NCBI GenBank assembly: GCA_008921705.1
Contig: VFFE01006974.1
Coordinates: 263,091 to 327,090, forward strand
Reading direction: 5' to 3'
Source of the DNA: Burhinus oedicnemus
Lineage: Eukaryota > Chordata > Aves > Charadriiformes > Burhinidae
Length of the DNA: 64,000 nt
Both the position numbers and the translations under genes were made by a program. A model generated the notes under the pieces. That model saw only the letters and a program-made list of their open reading frames with translations, was not told the DNA's origin and made no database searches. Positions 42,711 through 55,036 of this stretch are shown one piece after another. Position 1 is the first letter of the stretch; each line of letters begins with the position of its first letter.

Positions 42711-42931
42711 AATGGTTTTGGGAAGCAGGGACTCCTGGCTTCTCCCCTGGCACTGACATTGCTCTTCCAGTGGCTCTTACCAGCTCAGTTGCTATCTCTG
42801 ACTGAGTGTCTGTAATGTTAAAATTGAAATGATAACACTTCCCTGCCTGACAGGCTGGAACTGAGAAGTGGTTGTAAGGATTAGTTACCTAAGGGCTATA
42901 GCGTGCCAAACACTATTAATAATGCAAAGCA
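42711..42931 (+). repeat. MIR / CORE-SINE-like relic, sense
   Basis: The + strand keeps the MIR-type order: GAAGCAGGGACTCCTGGCTT, CCCTGGCACTGACATTGC, a decayed middle, and 'aaattgaaatgataacacttccctgcctgacagg'. It then has GTTGTAAGGATTAGTTACCT and a tail 'aagggctatagcgtgccaaacactattaataatgcaaag'. The matching consensus is 'actcctgggttc...ctggctctgccactgac...gataataatacttccctgcctcacagg...ttgtgaggattaattaatg...'. The copy is well decayed. Confidence 0.8.
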
Positions 42932-44980
42932 AGAAATGTTCTGAAACAGAAACAAAATTCTTGCTTTTTGCTTCAAATGAGAGATTTACCAGAACACTGT
43001 AAAGGCCCTGCTTTCCAAGTCAGGTGGATTAGCTGATGTCTTATGGCATTACAGAAGTACATGAAATAGTGGGAGAGTGGCAGGCCTTGAAGTGTCTCCC
43101 ACGTCTGGGTCACCCTGCACTGTTCAGCATATTAGTGAATTGAGAGAAAATGACTCCTGCCCATGAGATGCACGTGCCAAAAGCTTCCCACGTTGTTTTC
43201 TTAATTTTAGCATGTCAAGGTTTTGCTCAGATAATTACTTATAAACTTCACTTTTAACAGTCTCTCCTAGAAGAGCCAGTGGAAGCATGAGAGAGGAAAA
43301 GACTTGCCTCTGTGCTGGTGTAGCAGTGAGCAGAGATAAGAGGAGGGAAGGACAGCAAAGGACAGAGAAGAAGCCAATGAGTATGTGGAGTGAGATAGAG
43401 GGGAAAGGAGAGCACAAAGAAGAGAGAAGGAAAGACAGAGTCAGTAGCAAAAGCTAAAAATAATCAGTGGAGTGAAAATTGGTTGTGAAGGATGGAATGT
43501 CAAAGTGCAGGAGAAGGTAAGGGAGAGTGAGTCAGGGAATAAAGAGGAGAGGAAGAAAATGAGTTTATTATCTTTTTTATCTGACAGTATTGAAAGTGGT
43601 GTAAAACTTGCCTGATAGAGAGCTAGCAATTACCCTGCTCCATGCAAGCCTCTGCTTAAAAAGCAGTAAGGAAATCAATCTGATTTTTCATCAAAGAGAG
43701 ACAGCCCTCTGCTTTGCCATCGCTTGTGTGCTGGAGCAGTCCCTGCTTCTCTGCTGGTTCTCCACTCCCCAAGCTGGGCTGCTAGCATGACCGTCATCTA
43801 AATGCTAGTATTATGCAATGCCTGGAGGGGGTCTCATCCATGCCGAAAGGGGCAACGTAGCAAGCACTGGAAACACTCCTAGGAAGCACATAGGAATGGG
43901 TTCCTTGATTAATTGTTTTTATTCGTTAACAAAGCCCAAAAACCTACATGCTGCACATCACATCTCTGTTTACACAACATCTGGGAGGCATAAGGGGTTG
44001 GGTTCATGCCTCTAAGCTACTTCCTTCAACACTAACACCTGTGGAGGCTTGGGGGATTTCTCTGGACAAAATCTCATTTTACTGTGATGCTCTCCTGCAG
44101 TCCCACTCCCTTTCATGCTCGTTAACACTCTCTGCAAGAGGTAATGTGCACTTCTATGTCCCTGCTGTAGGTATGGCAGTCATCCGTGGTCCTTGTGTTT
44201 GCTGCTGCTGTAAGTAGGCAACGCAGTGCCAGGGACTAACTCCACTCCTACCAAAGCCACTTGTGAATTGGAAGGGTGCAGCACAAAAGCTTCAACTGGG
44301 AGAAAGCAGAGAAGATGAGTTTGTAGTCTGACAGGATTTAGGGTAGCCCTAGAAGCTGCTCTGGGACTATTGAATCTCTTTCACCCCAGAAGCCGCTTCC
44401 ACTGGAGCTCATTGTTTCCCTGGCACATTCCTTACGATGGGACTAGAAGGGCTTGGCTCCTCTGCCAGTCTGTCATGGTTGAGGCTGGTCTGGCACTGCG
44501 GAGTCAGCCTTTGGCTCCTTTGTTTCTCTTCTGTGGCTCCAGCAAACCAGTGCAGCAGTCCGAGCATTCTGGAAGAGGTTCTCTTCCTCATTTTTCAGTG
44601 GGATAGGCTTGGACCTTTGATGACTGGAGATAGTGGTGTAGTAGAAATATAGGGTCAGCTGCTGATTCCATCTTTTTATTTCATTTTCAAGGATGAAGAA
44701 CTTTCATTTCTAAGTCTCTGGCTTATGTCCAGCCCAGAGGTAATGGGTGTCAATCACTACCACTTGATAATCTGGACAGATACCATTGCTGTCAGATCCA
44801 CTGCGTTTTAAACCATGCTGATAACATACCTTGCTGACATTCAGGATAGAAACTAGGAAAGCAGGAGCATAAAATGAACAACCTTCATAGAAACAAGCTG
44901 GAATGAGAGGCAGTGTGCAGACTTGATTTAGCCTTGAGTTCCAGATTTCATCACTGATGCCTGCTGAGGTGGCTGCGTGC
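42932..44980 (+). other. Downstream intron with purine-rich block; no gene seen
   Basis: The main feature is the purine-rich block at 43265-43565, described separately. The remaining stretch to 44980 has no recognised exon or repeat; frames up to 90 codons are chance-like. Confidence 0.6.
43265..43565 (+). repeat. Purine-rich low-complexity block
   Basis: About 300 bp dominated by G and A on the + strand, built of GAGA, GGAAAGG and AAGAAG words with few pyrimidine interruptions, but not a simple tandem repeat. The opposite-strand frames (43235-43450 and 43441-43629) are Leu/Ser/Phe-rich purely because of this composition and are not real genes. Confidence 0.75.
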
Positions 44981-45105
44981 AAGGCATGTCACTGCAGCAC
45001 CTCAGCTGTTATCTATAAAATTGGGATAAATATTGCTTCCCTGATTGATATTATAAATTATGAGGTACTTAAATACTATGTAAATGAAGGTTCTGTAAAT
45101 AATGC
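44981..45105 (+). repeat. MIR-like SINE fragment, sense
   Basis: GCATGTCACTGCAGCACCTC, then CAGCTGTTATCTATAAAATT GGGATAAATATTGCTTCCCT, then 'attataaattatgaggtacttaaatactatgtaaatgaaggttctgtaaa'. These parallel 'aagtcacttaacctctctgtgcctcagtttcctcatctgtaaaatggggataataatacctaccc' and the tail of MIR-like SINEs. The 5' head is not recognisable. Confidence 0.75.
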
Positions 45106-48100
45106 ACACATGTAGATGAGCGTAACTTGGGGAAGATGAGTAGAACGAAAAGAAGTTCAACCTGAAGCAGAATTCCACTCTGCTGAATGGATATATATGG
45201 GGAGTCCATAAACTGTACTTATTTTCTGAGTGGAGCTAGTCAGTTAGACATAAATCTCTAACACTAAATAATTTTAAATATTTATCTAATTGGTTCAGTT
45301 TAATTTTCTGACATTTGAGTTATTATTTAAGAAATATGTCTCTAAGAGTATGCCTTAGGTTCAAAACCTATATTTTGATCTAGGCCTGCTTCTAAATTGT
45401 AGGGACTAAATTCTGCTGTCAGGCACATAAGCATAGATCTCTGGGATGTTGGTGAGAACTGGAGCTGTAGAGGTAAATTTTCTACTTAGTATATTTTTCA
45501 CAGTGGTAGACTTTTAAAAATAATATTTAAAAAGACTGTACTTTTTTTGGTTGAGTAGAAACAGTATTCGGTGATAATGCACTCATTTCTGCTGAGTGAA
45601 CTCAAAGACTGAAGAACTTAAATACTCCATAGTTCCAGGACTGCACCAACTCGAAGTTGAAGCTACGGCTCTGCTTATGAAGTGGATGGATAGTGTGACG
45701 AACCTTGTCCTGTGTTGAAGGGGAAGCTGTATGATCTTGAAGCCTGACAGGCCTTGGCAAAAAAGCTGCAGTTGTTCAATGTATTGCAGCAGACAGATTC
45801 CGGTTATAAACCTGCAAGAGATAAACATGGTCTATCATGTAGATGCAGTACATGAAGTGTGACAGTGGGGAGTATCCTCTGTGAAAGCTTCCAGTGGTAC
45901 ACCAAGAAGAGATCCAAGTTTTGCTGCTTTCATATTTCACTGCAGGACTTGCCATTTCATTGAAAACTTCCCTAAAGGGAAGCTGGAAAAATCTAGCTAC
46001 AAGTATAAAGGCAGAAGCAAGTGCTTAACCATAGGCAGTCCTTTATGAATGCGATCTGAGTATAATCTATGAACAGCACCCGAATACTCTTGATAATGTT
46101 GTTTTAGGTATGATGATTTCAGAATATAATTGCATCAAGTCTTGTAGGAAGAGGTAATGTCTCCTCCTTGGAGAAGGAGCTGCATGCCTGACTGCATCTT
46201 GGTTTTTCCATTTCTGTTAGTTGCTCTAACAGAAAGTCTTTTCCATTAAAAATTTCATTGTTCTTTTACTGTCACAGGCACTTCAGAAAGTCCAAGGAAC
46301 AGCAAGGATCAGTAATACTTATGTATGGACATAGCAGAAACCAAACTGGAATTATGTTGGCATCTAAGGCTTTGGAAGAACAGGGAAATAGAGCTGTGCT
46401 TGCCAACTGTTCAAAGGGAAAAAAACCAATAGAGGCAGGAGCACTGCTTTTTTTCCCTGCAAGCAATGCAATCTTTAAAGAACAAAAATGAAAGAGTCAG
46501 TTTAATCCCAGTGGTAAATTGCTAGCATATTCTTCAGACTGATTTCTTACCTGCATTAGTATAATATGCAGTGATGGTAAAAATGCAGCACTTCAGACTG
46601 AATTTTGGATTATGGCTGGACAGCCAGAGAGAAAAGCTCTAAATAGCGGCTTTATGGGCACTAGCAACATTCTGGCTCTTGAATGTAAAGGGAGCTTTGA
46701 AACACCTGTATAACTAACTGAAATAGCTAATATGAAGTTGAGTCAGATTTTTGGCATGAAAATTAAGATTTCACTTTGCTTTTTATTTTTTGGATTTATA
46801 TATTTTCTCATATTTGTGAACTTTCTCAAGGGATATAAGTAATGTTTCCATCCTTTGCCATTATGCTGCAGGGTATGTGTGAGATAGAGACACATTATAC
46901 GAGTGTCATTTGAAGTCTTTTCCATAGCCCTTTAGTTTCCAATAGGTGTAAAATTAACCTGGCTTTGGTGCACTATTGAAACACCTGCACAATGTTGGAT
47001 AACGTTTTCTCTGCCCTGGGAATTGTTTTTTCAGTTAACAGATGCTCCCTCTGCTTGTTTTGAATCTGGAAAAGATAACACAAGGTAGGACCTACATAAA
47101 CAGAGAAAATTACTCTTTCAATGTTTCTTGGCAGCAGTTGTGGATTAGATACACATGGACGTCCCCTCACAGATGTAGAGGTGATATTAAACTGAGAAGT
47201 CATGTGATACCAATTAAACACGTATGTCAACTAGCTTCTGTTCAGTAATTTATTTTTCTGAGTGTATTCCAGCATCTTTAAAAAAAATAAATCTGACACT
47301 AAATAAGAAAAAAAAATCAGTCTCACAGAGAAGTGTTTCTTCTCTTACAATGAGCTTATATATTTTTTTTTTCCCTTCAAGTTACTAACATGACCTAAAA
47401 TGGTCAATGTTTTGTCTCTCATCATTTGGACAGAATGGTATGAAATGGTGCAAGTCAGATAACTTGCAGCCATGCAGAGCTTGAGACAAGAGTTTTGTTC
47501 CAGTGGGAAGGGAAGTCACCCTCTTTTCCCAGTGGGACAAACTCTCTCCTACAGCTTTCAAAATGTCTGAGATAAGAGTTAACATATTTTTAGATATAGG
47601 AATGCTATTTTTAAGTAATTTTTTTTTTGCAGTTTTAATGGCTCCCTCTGAGGCCTCTGTGGTTGGGGTTGTCGTAACTAAGGCACCTGGTGCTTAAGCT
47701 GAAAAAATGAGTAACACAGTCCTAGCAGCACTTTAAAAAGCTCTTTGTATTGTTCCAGAAATACCTTTTTAACACGTAAGATATAGAGAATATATGATAG
47801 TATAAAGTTTTGGAAGTAGGCTATGAAGTCTACTTGATACAGAATAGAGACACTATGCAGTTCATGGTTTTGTCACTTGAGAAGTGCTGTGATGTGCATA
47901 TTTCTGCTGGTAGTGTGCTGTCTCCTGTCTACTTGTTCCTACCTCTATACCGTCTCCTTAGTGGTGCCAGTGCAAAACTGTGGGTGTCTGTACAGTGAAC
48001 TAGATCAGGGAGCTGATCCCCCTTCATAAGGACACAGAGAGGGGGGAAATGCTTATTTTTCTTCTGAATCAGTTTTCCAGCCCAGATTATTACAGAGGCC

Positions 48101-48969
48101 CACAGCCCGTGCTGTGTGCAATGGGGCAGTGGTGTGAGAGCATGGGGAAGTGGCTTTGTGGCATCAGGGCAGGGCTGCTCACGCATGTCAGCCTCTGAAT
48201 CGGTATTGTTCTGCCATATCTGCACAGTTTTTCACTAAGGTGTATAATGAGATGAACAAGGGAGAAGGTATAAAGACCCATACCAGAATGTGACAGTTTT
48301 AAATTAAATGAAATTTTGAGCCTGCATAATGGAACCACTTTCAGTAAAGGATTACAGCCACTTATTCCTAGTAAACCAACCCATTTACCTTCATTCCTAC
48401 TGGCCAGTAGGACAGAAAAAAATTCAGTTTGGCCTTCTGTGTACCCTCTGCCAGGCAGACAATAAATTCATTTAATCTTCTCCTTGAGGCTATGCCTGTT
48501 CCACACTTTCCTTTGTGTCTATTAAATATGAAGGGATGTATTTACTTGTGTTTTTCAGTCCGTGTCCTCCAACCTTCACAAGGGGCAAAGCCACAAAGCC
48601 TGCTAGGGCAAGGCACTGCCCTCACTCCTCATGTTCTTCTTCTGTGACATGAGCAAAAGGCTGATTAAGGTTGCAGAAGAGGAACACCATCCTATAGGTC
48701 TCACACATGCCCAGGTTGTTGGTAGCAAAATTTGTGTCTTGTGAGTCACCAGGAGAGTGTCTGAGTGAGACCACAGTGTAAGCCTGAGCCGTGCTTCGGA
48801 CAAACTTCTGACAAAACCTAGATATTCCACACTGCCTGTTTTCTGTGGGAAGTCATCTGAACTATTTTTCTCTGGTGAGAGACACTGAAATAAGCTTCAC
48901 CTGACTTAACTTCATAGTGTTCTAATTGTTTACAGCGTTTCTCACTGTAAAGCTTTGAAATAATTTAAA

Positions 48970-49035
48970 AAGTACATATATATGTGTGTATGTAGGCATT
49001 TTTGTACGTATATGTATTTGTTAATACAGCATACA
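48970..49035. repeat. Imperfect AT/GT alternating patch
   Basis: Alternating purine-pyrimidine sequence (TACATATATATGTGTGTATG, then TTGTACGTATATGTATTTG) that probably decayed from a TA/TG microsatellite. Confidence 0.6.
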
Positions 49036-49244
49036 TGTAAATGTACAGCTAATGTAAATGGAGGGGCAACGTGTAATAAAAGATCAGATTGCACTGTACA
49101 TCCAGAAGAGGGTTTTATTTACTGTTGTACTCCATAGATTTTTTTAAGCTATTGCTGACAGCTGAAAACCCCTGAACCTGATTTAGGCACCTTCTAAGAC
49201 TGCAGTAATTTTTGGCAATCTTTGCCACCATCCTCACCCTCCCT

Positions 49245-49251
<7 letters not shown>

Positions 49252-49279
<28 letters not shown>
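49252..49279. repeat. Poly-T tract, 28 bp
   Basis: Uninterrupted run of 28 T, the longest homopolymer of the window, flanked by GATGA and AGCTTTC. No SINE or LINE body precedes an A-tail on the other strand that I can recognise. Confidence 0.9.
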
Positions 49280-50052
49280 AGCTTTCAATAAGGAAGAGAA
49301 TAATTGTAATGAAAGTCATTACAGCTTTCTCTTCTCCCTCCTCTGGCTGCAACCCTGATGAGGCTCAGAGGCTGTATGTTCTTGTCTATCTGTTGCTGAT
49401 TGTTTGCACCCTTGAGGTACATGAGGCTTTGCATCTCTTCCCACCACAAAATCCAGGGAATCCTTACCCTTGAAGCCTATTGTATATGAGATCTGGTATA
49501 GGGTTTTCTAGCTAGTAAGCTCAAGATCACATGAAGATCCCTCACACAGTGTGTATGGGAGTGCAGGTGTGTTCCTGTATGCATTGTGGTCATTCTGCCA
49601 ATTCCATTCCTGCACTAATTTCGAGATTCTTGCTCTCTCTCTCTCTTGTCTCTGTCCCTTTTTATAAAAGGACAAAAAATTTATCGCTCATGAACAGTTT
49701 GAAATTTTCTTTAGAAGGTCCTTTAAAATGTTAATTTTATGATTTTCCTTTTCAACCATATGCCAGTGCTGCCATTAGTTCATATTTCATGTTTATTGTT
49801 TTTTCAAGCTTTTTCAAATCAGAGTTACTTACATAGATCTTGAGTGATCATTGTTTTACTAGCACGTGGATTTTTATGACACCTTGAAACAATAGGTAAA
49901 TGAATATATTAACAAGAGAGTTAGGAGTGAGGAAAGTGTGTGAAGGGTGAAGAGACAAACAGTGCATCTCTATAGCCTTTTGTAGAGTCAAGTGGGCTCA
50001 CTCTTCCCATCCCTACAGCTTGCTTGGAGCCATGTTTGTGCTGAGCATAGGC

Positions 50053-50064
50053 AAAAAAAAAAAA
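50053..50064. repeat. Poly-A tract, 12 bp
   Basis: The only A run of ten or more that I saw on the + strand, between CATAGGC and GTAGCATC. Confidence 0.85.
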
Positions 50065-52649
50065 GTAGCATCTACCTAGGAAAGATTATGTAGGCATGTG
50101 CAAGAAGAGGAGGAAATGTGGGGACACAGTTCATTTTCTTTGTCGTTTTCTGGCAAATTAATAGCCTAGTGCCAGATAACTGAAGAAAACTTTTTCTGCT
50201 TTTCAGGCTTTGCCATTTACCTTCACTGATCAGAGAACTTCAGTTAATGTTACCTTCAATCCTTCATAGGGAGGTTCTGCTGACCCACAAAAGAGATGAG
50301 GCTAGAAGGGTTAGTGCTGAATGGGCAAGTGTATTTTCTCAGAAACAGAACTGCACATCATGCAGGCAGTAAAGGCCTGTGAGGCTCTCACCTTAGGTGC
50401 AGCAATGAGCTCCATTTACTAGTTGTGAGATCCAGAATTCAGGTTTCTGTATGAAAGTGAAATGAAATCTCTAGGGCTGGGTTAATTTGGGATTTAGTAC
50501 CATTCCAGTAGCTTAAAACAACACAGCATAACCAAAGCCTATGTGCAAGCCTGGTTCCTGCGCACCCATTCATCCAGCATTGATCTCAAGGAGGGAAAGT
50601 AGTTCTAGAAAATCTTTGGGATCACCACTGTATCCTAAAAATACTTTTTATTGAATGAAATTTAATAGGGTGTACAAGGCTGCTTCCCTATGCTTTTGTA
50701 TAGCTCCCTTTCTATGTACTGATGAGATATTTATATGCAAGGTCTTTGTTCCCTGTTTGCTGCTGGTTTATGTTAGCTCTCTGAATCTTCAGAATCTCAG
50801 ATAAGGAAGGTGCTGGTCTGAAAAAGTTTCTGCAGTTCTAGGGCTTTGGATTTTGCACGTGCTCCTGGGCTGTAAAGAGAGAAGATTAGAGATGGCTTTA
50901 ATGCAGTGCCACACTGCAGTACAAAGTCCCTTTTATGGTAGGTGGGCAGCGAGCAGAGTGTTGCTTACTCTGGTATAAATACAGCCTGCCCTGCGCTGTC
51001 AGATTTTTCCACCTCGTGTTGCTGCCTGAATTTGTGTCATTGGTCCTGGTCTGTCTGGGATCTTTGTGCGAAATGGAAGGCTACATTTGCTTGGGTGTGT
51101 GCCTGGTGAGCTGTCTGAGTGAGGGGACAAGACCTTTTTGAAACCAGCCATCTCCACAGCCTGGTACCACTCCTCATGGCAACGTCAATGGGTTCACCCA
51201 CACTGACATTTTGCTCACGGTCTTTGGTGTTACTTCTTTGGTCCCCGCACAACTGCAGTGTGGTGAGCTCCATTTTGATATCTGTTTATTAAGCTTTAGG
51301 CTGGCTTTTTTACCTAGCATGAGTCATTCAAAAGTACCACGAGATGGCACTGCACTAGCTCTGCTGCAGGCAATGAGAAAAAACCTCTTCTGAAGGGAAA
51401 ATAGTGCACTTCACTCACAAGATAGTGGGGCTGATAGACCTTCCCACCCCGTGCCCACCTCATTTCTGTTTCAGAGCCGAGTGAAAGACTATCTTGTTTC
51501 CCCTAGAAGCTGGTAATGAATCAAGCAGGGCTTGTTGTGCCAGGTTGTTCTGCTGGGGTACAGGTGGAGAGGACGGGAGGGTTTGCAGAGGGAAATTGAG
51601 AGGTGGCAGAGGTTGCTTTGAATATCGGTTTGTTGTACTGCCAGGCCACCACACCGTGCTGGCTAGAGAGGAGGTGCTCCCTTCCCCCTGGCACTTTGTT
51701 TCTTCTGAGGCTGCCCCAGCAACATATAGGCAGTGTCTTCTCAACAGATGTTCTGTCTTGGAAAATTGTCTGCAGTCCCCTTTTGAAGGGGCTTTGTGCT
51801 TTTTGCTTTGTGTGCTTGTGACCCTTTAACTATGACTTGGGTTGTTCTCTCCTTCCCTGCCTCTTTCTGACTGGCATCTTTAATTGCTCCCTGTCTCTTC
51901 CAGTTTCCTTGCTGCTTCTGGTATTAATTGATTTCACTTTACAGTCCCCTTAGCAGGAACCATAACAAGGAGTCCCAGAGTGGCTTTTGAGCCGTGTTCT
52001 TTTGCTTGACAGCACAGGGGTTCAGTCTTTGTCCTATTCCCAGGCAAAGCTGACTTTGCCAGTGGAGCAAACTGGGGACAATGCCCATTGCTGAATACAA
52101 CTTTGGAGAACTACAAGCGTAACAGCAGAGCAGGGAGATGACCAAGTGGTGCCTGCCTGCTCTGCCATGTGTGTGCCCTGCCATGCCATCTATTAGCATT
52201 ACCCAGGGCTAATCTGTTAAATTTTCAGGCCATCTAATGGTGTGACTGTACTAGTTCTCGGAAATGTAGGTCCCTTGATTTTTAGTACAGGTCAACTCAT
52301 TTTTGCTGTTCTGAAACAAGTTTAAAGCCAAGAACTGACCTCCAGGTTCCTAGGGAACATAGAGTTGAATTTGGGCTCACTATACCCCCTTGTGAGGTTA
52401 ACAGGATTTTCTTTATTTCCTGCAAAGGGTGCAGAAGTTGAGGTACAAATGTTAGATGCTCAGGGGCATCCAGAGAACTAGTACTGAAACTGTGAATCCT
52501 GTTTGGTCTTGTGCTCAGTCCATTAAGAGGTGTATCCCTTTAAGGCGTATGCCACTCATATTAAAAAATGACCTGCACATACTCCACAGATGTTCACTGG
52601 TAAATGCACTGACACAGGGAGTAGGACTGCCACACTCATACTCTAAATT

Positions 52650-52830
52650 CAGTAGATAACTTCCCTTCCCTGTTGTCCCTTTTTCCCCTTTTTCCTCTTC
52701 TTCTCCTGTGTTCCATCTCTCCATCTCTTTATTGGTTCTTTTGTCTTTCCACACCTGTCTTAAGTCTTCTTCCCTCTTCTTCTTTGGTTTCCTTCTCCTC
52801 TTTCACTACTTTTTTCTTCCTTCCTGAAGA
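52650..52830 (+). repeat. Pyrimidine-rich low-complexity block
   Basis: About 180 bp made largely of CTT, TCC and TTTCC words (for example TTCCCTTCCCTGTTGTCCC and CTTCTTCCCTCTTCTTC). It is interrupted near 52705-52770 by more mixed sequence. It contains several strong polypyrimidine tracts followed by CAG or TAG, so it could mimic splice acceptors. Confidence 0.75.
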
Positions 52831-53215
52831 TGGTCACCCCTGGGCCATGAGCAATGGGAGCATTTCCCACTCACTTTGCAAGCAGCTGCTCTCTCTCATT
52901 TTTCCACCCCCTTTCCCCATTTTGGGAATAGCAGCATAGACAGAAATCCAAACCTTCAGTGGGGAAAAGTAGCAGACAGGGCTCAAGCTGCTATATATAT
53001 TCTTTAGAGGAAAGCTAGGGGGAACAGGCTGCAGTGAAAGGGAAAGTACAGATTTAATTTTTCACCACTGATCTTTTGCTTCAAGGGACAGAAGGAAGGA
53101 AGGGTGTTAAATCGCCTGTTTTTCACTTAGCCTCTCTCTGCTCGCTCAACTTTGGGCAGGCTGGTTCCAGGTAGCAGAGCTGGTACGTTAACAGTCACTG
53201 CGTCCACAGGCTGCG

Positions 53216-53228
53216 CCCCCCCCCCCCC
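53216..53228. repeat. Poly-C tract, 13 bp
   Basis: Thirteen consecutive C after CTGCG and before GTGCTTTTG. Such tracts are uncommon, mutable and prone to sequencing error, so the exact length is uncertain. Confidence 0.85.
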
Positions 53229-53984
53229 GTGCTTTTGTTTCCTGTGCTATGATTTTTAAGCCACTGCATTCTGCTTCCCTTTGGGGACCAATAGAGTGTT
53301 TCTGTCGTACTTCGTGATCTGGGCTTCAAAGGCCATAGGAGGCCTTTCTCCTTCTCAATGAAGTCAACTGCAGGAAACAGAAAGGCAGATGAACCAAGTG
53401 GGAAGGGATTGGGAAGGGGTTTGGCTGGCTTAGAAATGGGTTGTGGGCCCTCCCAAGCATGCACCTTCCAGACCTGCTGAGAGCCTTCTAAACCCATTGC
53501 ACTTCCCTTCAAATTTCTTTCTGTTTTAAATAAAGGCAGGGAAGGTGGGAACCTCTCCCAGTTTATTTGAACTCCTAGAATAAAATTGGATATTTTTTAT
53601 TTGTTTTTCAGGCATTTTTTTACAAACATCCAGGGACTGTAGATTTTGCAGAGTAGCAGTGTAACTGACCCTGTAGCCTTCCTCTTGGATTTTTCAACCA
53701 CTGTGCCTTTGCACCCTCAAGTTGGTTTCTGCATCCCTCAGCAAAAGACTGTGTGGCAAAGAAGCCCATTTAACAGCTCATTGTGCTGGACAAAATAGTG
53801 CGACCTTCCTAAGATTAGTGGTTTTAGCTAGGGAAAGAATGGTCTGCCAAACAGTGAAGGAAAATTTGTGATGAACATACTACATGGTTCTCTTTGCCTG
53901 ACTCCTTAGATGTAATTTCACTGTCAGTGGGAATGTTTTTGTCTTGGGTACATTTGCGGAGTACCAAGAGTTAGTACTTATATT

Positions 53985-54180
53985 GCCAAGGCAGTTTGCA
54001 AACATTAATTAAAAAGTCCCAATGAAGAGGAGAAGCAAAAACTGTATTTTGGAGTTAAGGAAACTGAGTCACATATAGTTTAGACATTTTGCACAATCTC
54101 ATAAAACATCAATTGTAGAGCTAGAAGAAGAAGCAGTTGAAAGCTAATGTGATTGCAGGGCTGATGCCAGCTCCTCTGTG
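53985..54180 (-). repeat. MIR / CORE-SINE-like relic, antisense
   Basis: The + strand reads GGCAGTTTGCAAACATTAAT, then TTTTGGAGTTAAGGAAACTG followed by AGTCACATA, then 'attttgcacaatctcataaaaca' and 'gtagagctagaag', ending near CTGATGCCAGCTCCTCTGTG. This follows 'caaagcactttacaaacattaa...ttttacagatgaggaaactgaggcaca...ttgcccaaggtcacaca...agagctagg'. The 'GGAAACTGAG' core is exact. Confidence 0.8.
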
Positions 54181-55008
54181 ATCATGACAAGATGAGAGTT
54201 GGTACCTAGCTCCCAGCTCTGGAATATGGCACTTGATATTTTCTCTCATGCCTCACAAAATACTTGGAGGAGCTTCTGGAAAAGTTGGATCTCTTCTTTC
54301 TACCTTTTCTTGTTTTTTCATTTCTCACAGCAAGCTCTGTCTGCCCACATATTTGTTTCTCAAGGAGGGATTGCTTCCCAGCACTATTTGGCCAGGCTTG
54401 ATCAGAACAGCTAATAGCTGTTCTTTAATAGGTTCCTTGTAGTCCAGCTACAGCTTGTTGGACTTACGCTGTTTTAATATGTTGCCCGTTTACCTCCTGC
54501 ACTGTGTAGTCCCCATTGTGGACATGCCTCCTGTTTGGCACTTTTTCCACAGTTTCTTACTTCTTGAGCCCGGTGGCTGGAGTGTACGTGGTGATCTGTG
54601 CTTGGCATCAGTCCCACCCAGCACCATGGGGTACTTTGCAGAAGCAGTACTTCCCTCAAAGCTGGAGTGTTATGAAATCCATATTGAACCAAACGGTCCA
54701 GAGTCAGCCTGTCCAGAGCTGACCCAGGTCAGAGGACAAGTAGACGGCTGGCTGAGATGGCATCTGGCCTGGTTTCCTGGAGAAATGGCGAGGAGCTCTT
54801 CCATCCTGCCCCTGCTTCTGCTTTGCAATGCCTTTTAGGAGCTACTCCTCACCCTGCGCTTGCAGCGACAGCTCCTAGCCCTCTCTGTCACCAGGCTGGT
54901 CCCTCTCCTGGCAGTCTCCTTCACCAGCCCCAAAGCAGAGCAGCCACTTTTCTCCAAGAAAAGGGTCCAGCCAGACCCCATGCAGGGTCCAGGCTGTTCG
55001 GACTGCCA

Positions 55009-55036
55009 GGGAAGGGAGAGGGGGAGTCGGGAAGGG
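55009..55036 (+). other. G-quadruplex motif (+ strand)
   Basis: Five G tracts of three or more (55009-55011, 55014-55016, 55020-55024, 55029-55031, 55034-55036) are separated by loops of 2 to 4 bases. This satisfies the usual G3+N1-7 rule, and on the sense strand could form in the intron RNA. Confidence 0.7.

Larger units (their letters stand above)
45106..53984 (+). other. Downstream intron; low-complexity tracts, no gene seen
   Basis: No exon or RNA gene is recognised. The stretch holds poly-T tracts at 47363-47372, 47619-47628 and 49252-49279, an AT/GT-alternating patch at 48970-49035 and a poly-A tract at 50053-50064. It also has the pyrimidine-rich block 52650-52830 and a C13 tract at 53216-53228. 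ORFs up to 111 codons have no known similarity. Confidence 0.65.

Noticed and set aside
43235..43629. Two Leu/Ser/Phe-rich - strand ORFs, possible signal peptides
   Set aside because: Pure consequence of the purine-rich + strand block.
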